Positions 42,866 through 50,662 of a DNA stretch of 64,000 bases are shown piece after piece. Source of the DNA: Paenibacillus sp. SYP-B3998 (GTDB lineage Bacteria > Bacillota > Bacilli > Paenibacillales > NBRC-103111); the NCBI RefSeq assembly GCF_010820665.1, contig NZ_JAAIKC010000001.1:248001-312000 (forward strand). Reading direction: 5' to 3'. Within the stretch, counting starts at the first letter, position 1. Each line of letters begins with the position of its first letter. A program made the translations under genes and the position numbers. The notes under the pieces are model-generated. The model made no database searches. It was not told where the DNA came from and worked only from the letters and a program-made list of their open reading frames with translations.

Positions 42866-43177
42866 ATGTCAACTTTATCTAGAGCAATTATCATTGCTAC
42901 ACAAGCTCATGAAGGTCAGATAGACAAAGGTGGGAAGCCATACATACTGCATCCATTACGATTGATGTTGAAAGCCCCAGACAATGACTCTAAAGTTGTA
43001 TCCGTTCTGCATGACGTAATCGAGGATACGGATGTGACGATGGAGCAACTTAAAGAAGAGGGTTTTTCAGAAGTTATCATAGAAGCTGCTAACATTGGCA
43101 TTCCCAGCCTCAATAATTACTCCTGTTCAACAGACACTAGTTTTATAAGTAGCTCGAAGTCGTCTAACATCCTATAG
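42866..43177 (+). pseudogene. HD-domain phosphohydrolase, C-terminally truncated
   Basis: From ATG 42866: LSRAIIIATQAHEGQIDKGG, YILHPLRLML, VVSVLHDVIEDTDVTMEQL, the HD-domain pattern of RelA/SpoT-like and related hydrolases with metal-binding His, His and Asp in place. After residue about 80 (EAANIGIPSLNN) the family similarity stops and unrelated residues run to the stop, so about half of the domain is missing. Homologues of about 150 residues are often found beside RNA-repair genes. Probably inactive. Confidence 0.55.
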
Positions 43178-43221
43178 ATATATCGGGAAAACTCAATCGA
43201 ATAGCAGATCTTATAATTTAG

Positions 43222-43248
43222 CCCTTTCGTATAGAGAGAGGGTTATTT
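43222..43248 (+). terminator. Terminator before the orphan protease leader
   Basis: CCCTTTC and GAGAGGG form a stem followed by TTATTT. The same arrangement (CCCTCT/AGAGGG, then TTATTTTT) lies at 59283-59310 ahead of the full protease gene, so this terminator belongs to the duplicated block. Confidence 0.6.
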
Positions 43249-43282
43249 ACATTTCCAAGACATCTCTAATAAAGTGAAATTT

Positions 43283-43625
43283 TAAATATTTCAAGTGAAA
43301 ACTATGGTGAATAATGACTGTTTGCGATGATACATTGAAGTACGTTGGAATTGATTGTCGAAAGGAGTCATTATATGACGCATAAATGGAGAAAAAGAGT
43401 ATCAACGTTAGTAATCAGTTCAGTTCTATCAACTTCACTACCTTTGGAGGTGTTGTTGCTTCGCCAACTATTAGAAGGAGTGAGCTAAGCAAAGACATAG
43501 CTCTGGAGCAAAGAACTCAACAATCAAGTTCGAGTACAGTGAAATTGGTACACCCAGCTTACAAATCATCAATGCTGTCGTCTCTGAGACGTTTTAGTTG
43601 TTGGGGATACGCATGTGAAACCTAA
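43283..43625 (+). pseudogene. Orphan copy of the protease promoter, leader and signal peptide
   Basis: The sequence aligns with 59345-59560 upstream of and inside the protease gene. ATG 43375 gives MTHKWRKRVSTLVISSVLST, matching the MTWTWKKRVSVLVASVILLT signal peptide. One base is missing near 43443 (CCTTTGG against CCGTATGG), after which the matching residues GGVVASPTIRRSELS continue in another frame. The rest of the protease is absent. It is the cut-off 5' end of a paralogue. Confidence 0.75.
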
Positions 43626-43687
43626 CTATTACCAAATCGTATACATATCAGAAAATATATTTTTTTGTCGATAAAGGGGAGAAACGA

Positions 43688-44365
43688 TTGTTTATCCATG
43701 TTGCTTCAATTTTATTAATTTTATTCGGTTTGATCGTACTTCCATTCGTTTCGTACAAGTACTTTAAAAAGAAAGAAATTTTTTGGATATTTTTTATTAT
43801 GAGTCCTTTGGTTCAAATAGCTATGGTATCAGTAGGTTTGTTGATCAATTTAAGTTGGTTTGATAAACATCTGAGCTTTACAGAACCATTCTATTATTTT
43901 GTGCTTGCTTCAGCATCGGTGCAAATTTATTATTTTATAGTAATTGCCGGAAAGTGGTTAATACGTTTCCTGAGTGGAGAAAGTGAATTAGATAAAAAGA
44001 AGCCTAAAACGAGAATTATTTTCATGTTAGGGCTTTTGGTGTGTTTTTTATTACTCCCCAATGTTGTATCAGCTTTGCTGTACCAACTATGGGGTGTTCT
44101 ATTTTCAGATACTAATCTAGGTGTGGGTGATAGTATTTATTTTGCATTTGCAATAAACTATTCCCTTCCCTTGTATGGTGTTTTCGCGGACTTTCAGGTT
44201 GCCGTTAATGAGCATGCAGTTTTAAGATATGTGCAAGGCAATCAAGTTGTAATCTCTAAAATTATTGAGTTTGTAATCATTGGTTTCTTGGTAACAAGGC
44301 TGACAGGAAGTATTCAACAGACTCTTAATAAAAAGAAAGGTGCAAAATATTCCAAGCGAAAATAG
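43688..44365 (+). CDS. Multipass membrane protein of unknown function
   Basis: 225 residues with about five hydrophobic segments (3-22, 30-54, 66-88, 108-130, 188-205). A polar loop GVGDSIYFAFAINYSLPLYG between the fourth and fifth recalls ion-channel pore regions (GDS-Y-F), but no selectivity filter is clear. A lysine-rich tail ends the protein. TTG start after AAAGGGGAG. A terminator (GAACCAT with ATGGTTT, then CTTTTTTC, 44369-44416) follows. The gene lies between the orphan protease leader and a sigK scrap. Confidence 0.5.
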   Translation: MFIHVASILLILFGLIVLPFVSYKYFKKKEIFWIFFIMSPLVQIAMVSVGLLINLSWFDKHLSFTEPFYYFVLASASVQIYYFIVIAGKWLIRFLSGESELDKKKPKTRIIFMLGLLVCFLLLPNVVSALLYQLWGVLFSDTNLGVGDSIYFAFAINYSLPLYGVFADFQVAVNEHAVLRYVQGNQVVISKIIEFVIIGFLVTRLTGSIQQTLNKKKGAKYSKRK

Positions 44366-44426
44366 CTGAACCATTCGCCGCTCTGCGACTACGGGAGGGA
44401 TGGTTTCTTTTTTCTCAGATTTATTA

Positions 44427-44518
44427 TTGATAATACAGGCGAACATCTGGAGGATCTGATTTCCATAGGGACTATTGGGCTGATTAAGTCAATCGAGTCG
44501 TTCTCCGCCAAGCATAAC
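44427..44518 (+). pseudogene. Diverged fragment of a sigK gene (region 2 only)
   Basis: Reads [20 protein letters not shown], then [11 protein letters not shown], matching SigK region 2.2-2.3 over about 30 codons. It differs from the copies at 5 and 13.8 kb at many third positions and has SIES and SAKHNP in place of AIES and SPNKGT, so it derives from an older or separate duplication. Flanking sequence is unrelated. The following stretch to 44710 shows nothing else. Confidence 0.75.
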
Positions 44519-44710
44519 CCTTCACTTGATTTCTGGACTTCATGTGATGATCTAGGTATGCTATTGATGTACGAAACATTGTCGGTTATTTCATAGCGTG
44601 GCCAGCCAATACTAAGCGAAGTACATCTTGGCTCAACAGAAGTCCTTGTCAGATAGACAGTTATACCTTTAATACTGCTTTTGTTACAACATTGTTTTTA
44701 AACTTGCAAT

Positions 44711-44775
44711 GGTCGAAATCGTACAAGCAGGAAGTCGAAAACGGAGTAGTGAGTGTCCGTTCCAGTTTCTATAAT
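44711..44775 (+). promoter_or_regulatory. Repeated promoter element, copy 1 (kinase operon)
   Basis: GTCGAAAACGGAG followed by TAGTGA (44747-44752), 17 bases, TATAAT (44770-44775). The same block lies at 48217 and 53220. Upstream bases up to GGTCGAAATCGTACAAG also resemble the 3' end of the response-regulator gene. It serves the histidine kinase gene at 44860. Confidence 0.7.
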
Positions 44776-44859
44776 AAATATCATTGTATGATTCACAAAT
44801 CGTTAATAGGAGAAACCAGCTGACTGCTGGTTTTTTTGAATTGAAAAGGGGGAGCATGC

Positions 44860-46611
44860 ATGCAAGGCCAATTTTTTCGAATTCCTTTCAATTCCATTCG
44901 TTTCAAACTGATCGTCGGCGTGCTGCTGATCACGGTACCATTAAGCTTGCTGCTCATCTATAGCAATTACTATGCGATCGGCGTTGTTCGGAGCCAAGTA
45001 GCCGATTCCAACAAAAAAATGATGTCTTTGTATATGGGACAAATCGATGAACAATTACGGTTCGCAGAATCATATTTAATGGGCTTGACTATCGCCGAAG
45101 CCGACTTTACTGGCATTGAGAACAAAGTTTCGGAAAGTGATCGCTACTTCGCTTTAAGAAGATTATCTAACCGGATTACCGAAAATATGTTGAATTTCAA
45201 ATCGGTGGACGGCTTTTTTATTTATTCAGCTCCCAATCAATATTACATGAATGCATTTCGGGAAGTTACGAATTATGCTGAACGAGAATCGGTCAGAAAC
45301 TTTATTGAGGATGAAACCGGAAAGGCAACGCCAAATCTGCCGATCAATAGTTGGTACGTGCAAGAAATCGGAGAAAAATATTATTTGTTGCGTACGATCA
45401 AGGTGAGCAATACGTATGTCGGTACATGGATCTTGATCGACAATTTAATGGTGCCGCTAAATCTTATCGGACTAGGGGAAAAAGGGGCGGCTTTATTTAC
45501 GACGAATGACGGCGTGCCTTTGGTGAATGCGGAAATTGTCAAAGATAACCGACTTGATGTCAATAAAAATCTTCAACACTATTATTTAACCGGGGACGAT
45601 CATCGTTATCTGGTAGTCGGCGAAAAGTCGGCTGTGGGGAATTTCAATCTGATTGCCCTCATACCGGATGAACAAATATTGAAAAATCTCCCTATCCTCC
45701 GAAACATTGTCAATTTCATTCTCGTCGGAGTTTTCATCCTATTACCCGTCTGTTTGCTCCTTCTCCGGAAAACAGTGCTCCTTCCGATCAATCGCCTGAT
45801 TTTGGCGATGAAACGGATTAAGGACGGCAATTTGGACATGCGGATTCAATCGTTTAGGACATCTGATGAATTTCAGCTTGTTTATGAAACCTTTAATACG
45901 ATGATGTCACAAATTCAAGAATTACGAATCCATGTCTATGAAGAGCAGATGAACAAGCAAAAGGCGGAGCTCCAGCATTTGCAGTTGCAAATCAATCCGC
46001 ACTTTTATTTGAATTCGCTTAATATTATGCACACGCTCGCGCGCGCCAAAAATTATGCGTTGATTGAAGAGATGGCGCAATGTTTAGTTGGCTATTTCCG
46101 CTATATGTTCCGAAGTAATTTGACTTTTGTCTCTGTGCAAGAAGAATTACAGCACGTTCGAAATTATTTGCGCATTCAGGAGCTGCGATTCCCGAATCAT
46201 TTACAGTGTACGATTCATGTTCCTGACTATTTGCTGCGTACCCCGATCCCGCCGCTTGTCGTTCAAACCTTTGTGGAAAATGCGATCAAGCATGCGGTAA
46301 CAATGGACGAACCGGTTCTTTTGACGATCGATATGGAACTTGACGATGTGGCTGCGGCCCCTACACTCAAAATAACCATACAAGATACAGGGCCGGGTTT
46401 TCCGGAGGATGTGCTGGAGGGAATTCGCAGCGGAATCCAGATGATGAGTACGCAAGGTGAACATATCGGAATTTGGAATGTTCAACAAAGGCTGCTGCTG
46501 TTGTACCAGAGCCGTGCTGACATCTCATTTGCCAATAACGCTTCTGGAGGTGCTGTCATTGTCATTACGCTGCCATTACAGCCAGATATGGGAAAAGGAG
46601 AGCGATTATGA
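44860..46611 (+). CDS. Sensor histidine kinase, YesM/LytS type
   Basis: 583 residues. Membrane segments at about 15-38 and 285-305 bound an extracellular Cache-like sensor domain. A HAMP domain follows (LLPINRLILAMKRIKDGNLD, then FQLVYETFNTM). The kinase core has LQINPHFYLNSLN with phosphoacceptor His381, then the ATPase domain with PPLVVQTFVENAIKHAV (N box) and IQDTGPGFPED (G1 box). It probably senses an external glycan or its transport state and phosphorylates the regulator encoded next. The two genes overlap by 4 bases. GGGGG precedes the ATG. Confidence 0.9.
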   Translation: MQGQFFRIPFNSIRFKLIVGVLLITVPLSLLLIYSNYYAIGVVRSQVADSNKKMMSLYMGQIDEQLRFAESYLMGLTIAEADFTGIENKVSESDRYFALRRLSNRITENMLNFKSVDGFFIYSAPNQYYMNAFREVTNYAERESVRNFIEDETGKATPNLPINSWYVQEIGEKYYLLRTIKVSNTYVGTWILIDNLMVPLNLIGLGEKGAALFTTNDGVPLVNAEIVKDNRLDVNKNLQHYYLTGDDHRYLVVGEKSAVGNFNLIALIPDEQILKNLPILRNIVNFILVGVFILLPVCLLLLRKTVLLPINRLILAMKRIKDGNLDMRIQSFRTSDEFQLVYETFNTMMSQIQELRIHVYEEQMNKQKAELQHLQLQINPHFYLNSLNIMHTLARAKNYALIEEMAQCLVGYFRYMFRSNLTFVSVQEELQHVRNYLRIQELRFPNHLQCTIHVPDYLLRTPIPPLVVQTFVENAIKHAVTMDEPVLLTIDMELDDVAAAPTLKITIQDTGPGFPEDVLEGIRSGIQMMSTQGEHIGIWNVQQRLLLLYQSRADISFANNASGGAVIVITLPLQPDMGKGERL

Positions 46612-48233
46612 TGCAAATGCTCATTGTGGATGATGAAATGCTGTTCGTGGAAGGACTCAAATCAGATTTGCACTGGGAGACGTTTGGGGTCTCAATCGTC
46701 CACACGGCTTATAATATTAGGCAAGCGAAGGAGATTTATGAGGCTCATCCCATCGATATCATGCTTTGTGACATTGAAATGCCGCAAGGTAGCGGTCTTG
46801 AGCTCTTGACATGGGTACGGGAGCATTATCCGAAAACGGAATCGATTTTCTTAACTTGTCATGCCGATTTTAAATTTGCGCAGCAAGCTATTCAGCTTGG
46901 CTGCTTTGATTATTTGTTGAAACCCGTTGCTCTTGCTCAGCTGGAAGAGGTGATTGTAAAAGCAGGGGCAAAGATCAATAAAGAGAGCGAACTTCAGCAA
47001 TATAGCCGTTACGGCCAATTCTGGGTCCAGCACCAGCCGATCCTGATTGAGCGATTTTGGCTCGATATTTTGCATGAAACCATTCCATCAGACCTGGAAG
47101 CTATTCGAGAGTCTGCCGCGGATCGCAATATTCCTTTTTCAGAGGAAATGAGGTTTTTGCCTGTTCTGATCAGCGTTCAACGTTTCTATAAAGAGTTGAG
47201 TTTGCGCGATGAGAAGATTCTGGAATATGCCATTCAAAACAGTGCCGAAGAAATGATCGTTGAACAGAAAGAGAAGGGACAAGTGCTGCAGTTGGGCAGC
47301 CAAAATCTGCTTGCGATCGTGTCCTGGGATCAGGAGGCTGAACCGGAGATGGAGCAATTGAAACAAAAGTGCGAAGCCTTCATCTCGTCCTGCAGACAGT
47401 TTTTCAATTGCGATATCTCCTGCTACATCGGGAATCGGGCGTTCGTACACGAACTGCCATCGATGGTTCACGAGCTGTCTCATCTCGTTAAAAATAATGT
47501 TGCCTATAACAATAAAATTTTCATGTTATCTGGAAAAAAACAATCTTCAAAGCCTGCTTCAATGCCGGATATGCATGTGTGGTCGGTCATGTTGAAGGAA
47601 GGTTCAATGACGAAGGTGTTATCGGAGGCTGAGCGATATTTGGAGAGCATGATGCATACAGGAGAACTAGATGCGAAGGTGCTGCATCAATTTCATCACG
47701 ATTTCCTGCAAATGCTGTACCACGTCATCATGCTCAAAGGCATTCAAGCACGTGAACTGCTAAGTGACGCCATATCGATGGAGCTTGCCCCGCGTGCTAC
47801 GCGTTCTGTAACGGATACGATTGCATGGATCAAGCACATCATGGAGAGATCTCTTCAATACGTGAATACGGTTGAACAAACGCAATCCGTCGCGGAGCGT
47901 GTTAGAAATCATATTACGCTTCACTTAAATGAACAAGATTTGTCACGCGAGGAAATTGCTAATCATGTCTATTTGAATCCGGATTATTTGGATCGCATCT
48001 TCAAGAAAGAAACCGGAATGTCGGTTACTGAATATTTGGTTCAGGAGCGTATGGGGATAGCCAAGGAGCTGTTGTCCAAAAGCGGCATGTCGATCAGCAG
48101 CATCGCCGCGCATGTCGGGTATTCGAATCTCGCGCATTTCTCCAAACGATTCAAAAGTATGACAGGGATGAACCCGAATGATTATCGACAGCATGGTCGG
48201 AATGGTACAAACGGAAAGTCGAAAACGGAGTAG
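46608..48233 (+). CDS. AraC-type response regulator, YesN family
   Basis: 541 residues. The receiver domain (1 to about 125) has LIVDDEMLFVEGL, phosphoacceptor Asp55 in MLCDIEMPQGSG, then SIFLTCHADF and the Lys of YLLKPV. A central region of about 300 residues is family-typical and divergent. The C-terminus is a double HTH of AraC type (LSREEIANHVYLNPDYLDRIF, then SISSIAAHVGYSNLAHFSKRF and the SMTGMNPNDYRQ end). It probably activates the binding-protein and permease promoters. The second copy of the repeated promoter overlaps the last codons of this gene. Confidence 0.9.
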   Translation: MMQMLIVDDEMLFVEGLKSDLHWETFGVSIVHTAYNIRQAKEIYEAHPIDIMLCDIEMPQGSGLELLTWVREHYPKTESIFLTCHADFKFAQQAIQLGCFDYLLKPVALAQLEEVIVKAGAKINKESELQQYSRYGQFWVQHQPILIERFWLDILHETIPSDLEAIRESAADRNIPFSEEMRFLPVLISVQRFYKELSLRDEKILEYAIQNSAEEMIVEQKEKGQVLQLGSQNLLAIVSWDQEAEPEMEQLKQKCEAFISSCRQFFNCDISCYIGNRAFVHELPSMVHELSHLVKNNVAYNNKIFMLSGKKQSSKPASMPDMHVWSVMLKEGSMTKVLSEAERYLESMMHTGELDAKVLHQFHHDFLQMLYHVIMLKGIQARELLSDAISMELAPRATRSVTDTIAWIKHIMERSLQYVNTVEQTQSVAERVRNHITLHLNEQDLSREEIANHVYLNPDYLDRIFKKETGMSVTEYLVQERMGIAKELLSKSGMSISSIAAHVGYSNLAHFSKRFKSMTGMNPNDYRQHGRNGTNGKSKTE

Positions 48234-48259
48234 TGACAGTTCCGCTCCGTACTTATAAT
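48195..48259 (+). promoter_or_regulatory. Repeated promoter element, copy 2 (binding-protein operon)
   Basis: GTCGAAAACGGAG, TAGTGA (48231-48236), 17 bases, TATAAT (48254-48259). Its upstream half is the coding end of the regulator gene. An AAACGG direct repeat 14 bases apart (48210 and 48224) may be the regulator's site. It serves the lipoprotein gene at 48298. Confidence 0.7.
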
Positions 48260-48297
48260 GAAATTGTATCGGATAACAACAAAAAAAGGAGATAACC

Positions 48298-49803
48298 ATG
48301 AAGAAAAGATTGAGTTTCTTAAGTTCAATTGTGGCATTGACGGTTATTGTTTCAGGTTGCGGTTCCGAGAATGGTGCAGCAAGCTCCAAGCAGCAGGACG
48401 AAAAGACGACCGAAGCACCATTTGAACTCACGGTGGCGTTTCCTGTTAAAGGTGCAATTCCGAAAGACATGCAGTTGGTAAATGACGAGATTAACAAAAT
48501 TGCCAAAGAGAAAATCAACGCCACGGTTAAGCTGCTGCCTATCAGTTACAGTGCATATGTGAACCAAATGAATTTGATGATGACTAGCGGTGAAAAACTC
48601 GATTTAATGGTGCAGTGGGGAGCGTTTTACTCCAGCTATATCGCAAAAGGACAAGTGCTTGCGCTTGATGATTTGCTTAACAAGTATGGTAAAGATGTTT
48701 CAGAATCGTTGGGGCCTGTATTTCTAAATGCTCCGAAAGTGAAGGGTAAAATTTACGGCGTGCCGACCATTCGTGATTTAGCGCAAGATTACGGATTTAC
48801 CATGAGAAAAGACTTGGTAACCAAATACAACATCGATTTGAGTAATGTGAAAAAATTGGAAGATCTTGAAAGTGTACTAAAGACACTCAAAGAAAACGAG
48901 CCGAGCATGGCTCCTATGACGAATAAGGTGACTACTTCCCTATACGGTTCGTTTAGCACTAGAGATTCTTTGGGCGACGATTTAGGGGTGCTTCTGAATA
49001 ATGGTCAAGGCGAGTTGAAAGTCGTGAACTGGTACGAGACTCCTGAATACGCCAACGTGGTGAAGCTCATGAGAAAATGGAATCAGGCGGGATATGCGAT
49101 TAAAGATGTCGTGACAAACAAAGAAAGTGAGAACACCATTATTAAAGCAGGCAAAGCAGCAGGAAATCTTACACACATGAAACCGGGTTTTGCTGAACAA
49201 CAAACAAAAATAATCGGAACTGAAATGACCGCGATCAAACTTGCGCCAGCAGTTGTGAATACGAGTACGGTAAATGGCGTGATGTGGGGAATTCCTCAAG
49301 GTTCAAAAAATCCGGATAAAGCTATGCAGTTCCTTAATCTCATGTACGCTGACAAAGATATTGTCAACTTATTCAATTGGGGTATTGAAGGCAAGCATTA
49401 TGTTAAAAAGCAGGATGGTTTTGTAGGCTACCCTGCAGGAGTGAATGAGAATAATTCAGGTTACGATTTGAACCAAGGGTTTATGTTCGGTAATTCATTC
49501 CTTGCCGATGTATGGGAAGGTAATGACAAGAATATATGGCAAGAAATGAAGAAGTTCAACGAGAGTGCTACCCGGTCGAAGGCGCTTGGGTTTACGTATG
49601 ACAACACTTCGGTGAAGACAGAAGTTGCCGCTGTAAGCAACGTCGTGAATCAGTACCGATTAGGGCTGGAGGATGGAGCCTTCGATCCGGATAAAGAACT
49701 GCCTAAGTTCATTTCTGAGTTGAAAGCTGCCGGAATCGACAAAATCATTGCCGAAAAGCAAAAACAGTTGGATGTTTGGGCCAAAGAAAATAACGTGAAG
49801 TAA
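48298..49803 (+). CDS. Extracellular sugar-binding lipoprotein (LipO/YtcQ type)
   Basis: 501 residues. Signal peptide with lipobox VSGC (Cys near residue 20). The mature protein is a type 1 solute-binding fold: LMVQWGAFYSSYIAKGQVLALDDL-like early region, then YGVPTIRDLAQDYGFTMRKD, WGIPQGSKNPDKAMQFLNLM, and a C-terminal domain with IWQEMKKFNESATRSKALGF. It captures an oligosaccharide for the permeases encoded 4 kb downstream, as in lplABC-type importers that borrow a shared ATPase. AAAAGGAG precedes the ATG. Confidence 0.9.
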   Translation: MKKRLSFLSSIVALTVIVSGCGSENGAASSKQQDEKTTEAPFELTVAFPVKGAIPKDMQLVNDEINKIAKEKINATVKLLPISYSAYVNQMNLMMTSGEKLDLMVQWGAFYSSYIAKGQVLALDDLLNKYGKDVSESLGPVFLNAPKVKGKIYGVPTIRDLAQDYGFTMRKDLVTKYNIDLSNVKKLEDLESVLKTLKENEPSMAPMTNKVTTSLYGSFSTRDSLGDDLGVLLNNGQGELKVVNWYETPEYANVVKLMRKWNQAGYAIKDVVTNKESENTIIKAGKAAGNLTHMKPGFAEQQTKIIGTEMTAIKLAPAVVNTSTVNGVMWGIPQGSKNPDKAMQFLNLMYADKDIVNLFNWGIEGKHYVKKQDGFVGYPAGVNENNSGYDLNQGFMFGNSFLADVWEGNDKNIWQEMKKFNESATRSKALGFTYDNTSVKTEVAAVSNVVNQYRLGLEDGAFDPDKELPKFISELKAAGIDKIIAEKQKQLDVWAKENNVK

Positions 49804-49831
49804 GCGAAATATCAGTGAAATTCAGGAGGAT

Positions 49832-50620
49832 ATGATGGAAACTGTCTACAAGCAAAGAGTAGAGGAAATAGAGCGCAGAACCAACTTGCGTAATTTAGGT
49901 GGATATCGCACTGCAGATGGAAGGACAATCAAGCCTAATCTATTGTTCCGTTCCGCAGAGCTAGCGGAAATGAACGAAGCAGATATTGTTTACCTGCAAG
50001 AAAACGGTTTGCGTTATATTTGCGATTTCCGTTCGGAAGGTGAACAAGAGGCAAAGCCGAATCCAGTCGTCGCTGGTGCGGAAAACATCCATATTTCCGT
50101 ACTTGGCGGAGTTGTCAATCCGCAAGATATGATTGCCTTTATTAAGGGGATTGACATAGCCGAGCTCGAGGGGGATTTCCTGGAAAAGGTCTATGTACAG
50201 TTCGTCTCTGATCCTATTGCTCAGGCTGCTTATCGTCGTTTTTTTGAGCTGGTGCTGCAGGCAGAAGGCAGTCCGCTGCTCTGGCACTGTGCAGCAGGTA
50301 AAGACCGAACGGGATTTGCTGGAGCTATCTTGCTTCTTGCGCTAGAGGTGCCGATGGAAACCGTTATGGAGGATTTCTTAAGAAGCAACAATAACCGGAA
50401 AGAAGCGATTGATCACATGCTTAGCTCGATTCAAGAGAAGCTAGGAGATGACAACAAGTTTGCCAAGGTTAGAGAAATGATGGCAGTAAAACAGGAATAC
50501 TTGACTACGGCACTGCGTGCAATCATAGAGAATTATGGGACCATGGAAACTTATATGGAAGAAGTGCTCGGATTGACATCCGAAGCGCGCGAAAAACTGA
50601 AAAGCATTTATTTAGAGTAA
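49832..50620 (+). CDS. Tyrosine phosphatase-like enzyme (LipA/DSP type)
   Basis: 262 residues. RRTNLRNLGGYRTADGRTIK is the standard start, YICDFRSEGEQEAKPNP follows, and the phosphatase loop LWHCAAGKDRTGFAGA carries the catalytic Cys153 and Arg. This is the atypical dual-specificity or phosphoinositide-like phosphatase family common in Firmicutes. In a sugar locus it may act on a phosphorylated sugar or protein; the substrate is unknown. Cotranscribed with the binding protein (28-base gap, CAGGAGGA site). Confidence 0.85.
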   Translation: MMETVYKQRVEEIERRTNLRNLGGYRTADGRTIKPNLLFRSAELAEMNEADIVYLQENGLRYICDFRSEGEQEAKPNPVVAGAENIHISVLGGVVNPQDMIAFIKGIDIAELEGDFLEKVYVQFVSDPIAQAAYRRFFELVLQAEGSPLLWHCAAGKDRTGFAGAILLLALEVPMETVMEDFLRSNNNRKEAIDHMLSSIQEKLGDDNKFAKVREMMAVKQEYLTTALRAIIENYGTMETYMEEVLGLTSEAREKLKSIYLE

Positions 50621-50662
50621 AGGTGAAAAGGCCAAATCGACATAAGAGAAGAGGGACGATAC

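Noticed and set aside
43386..43625. An independent 79-residue protein
   Set aside because: Its residues align, after one frameshift, with the N-terminus of the protease at 59437, so it is part of a pseudogene.
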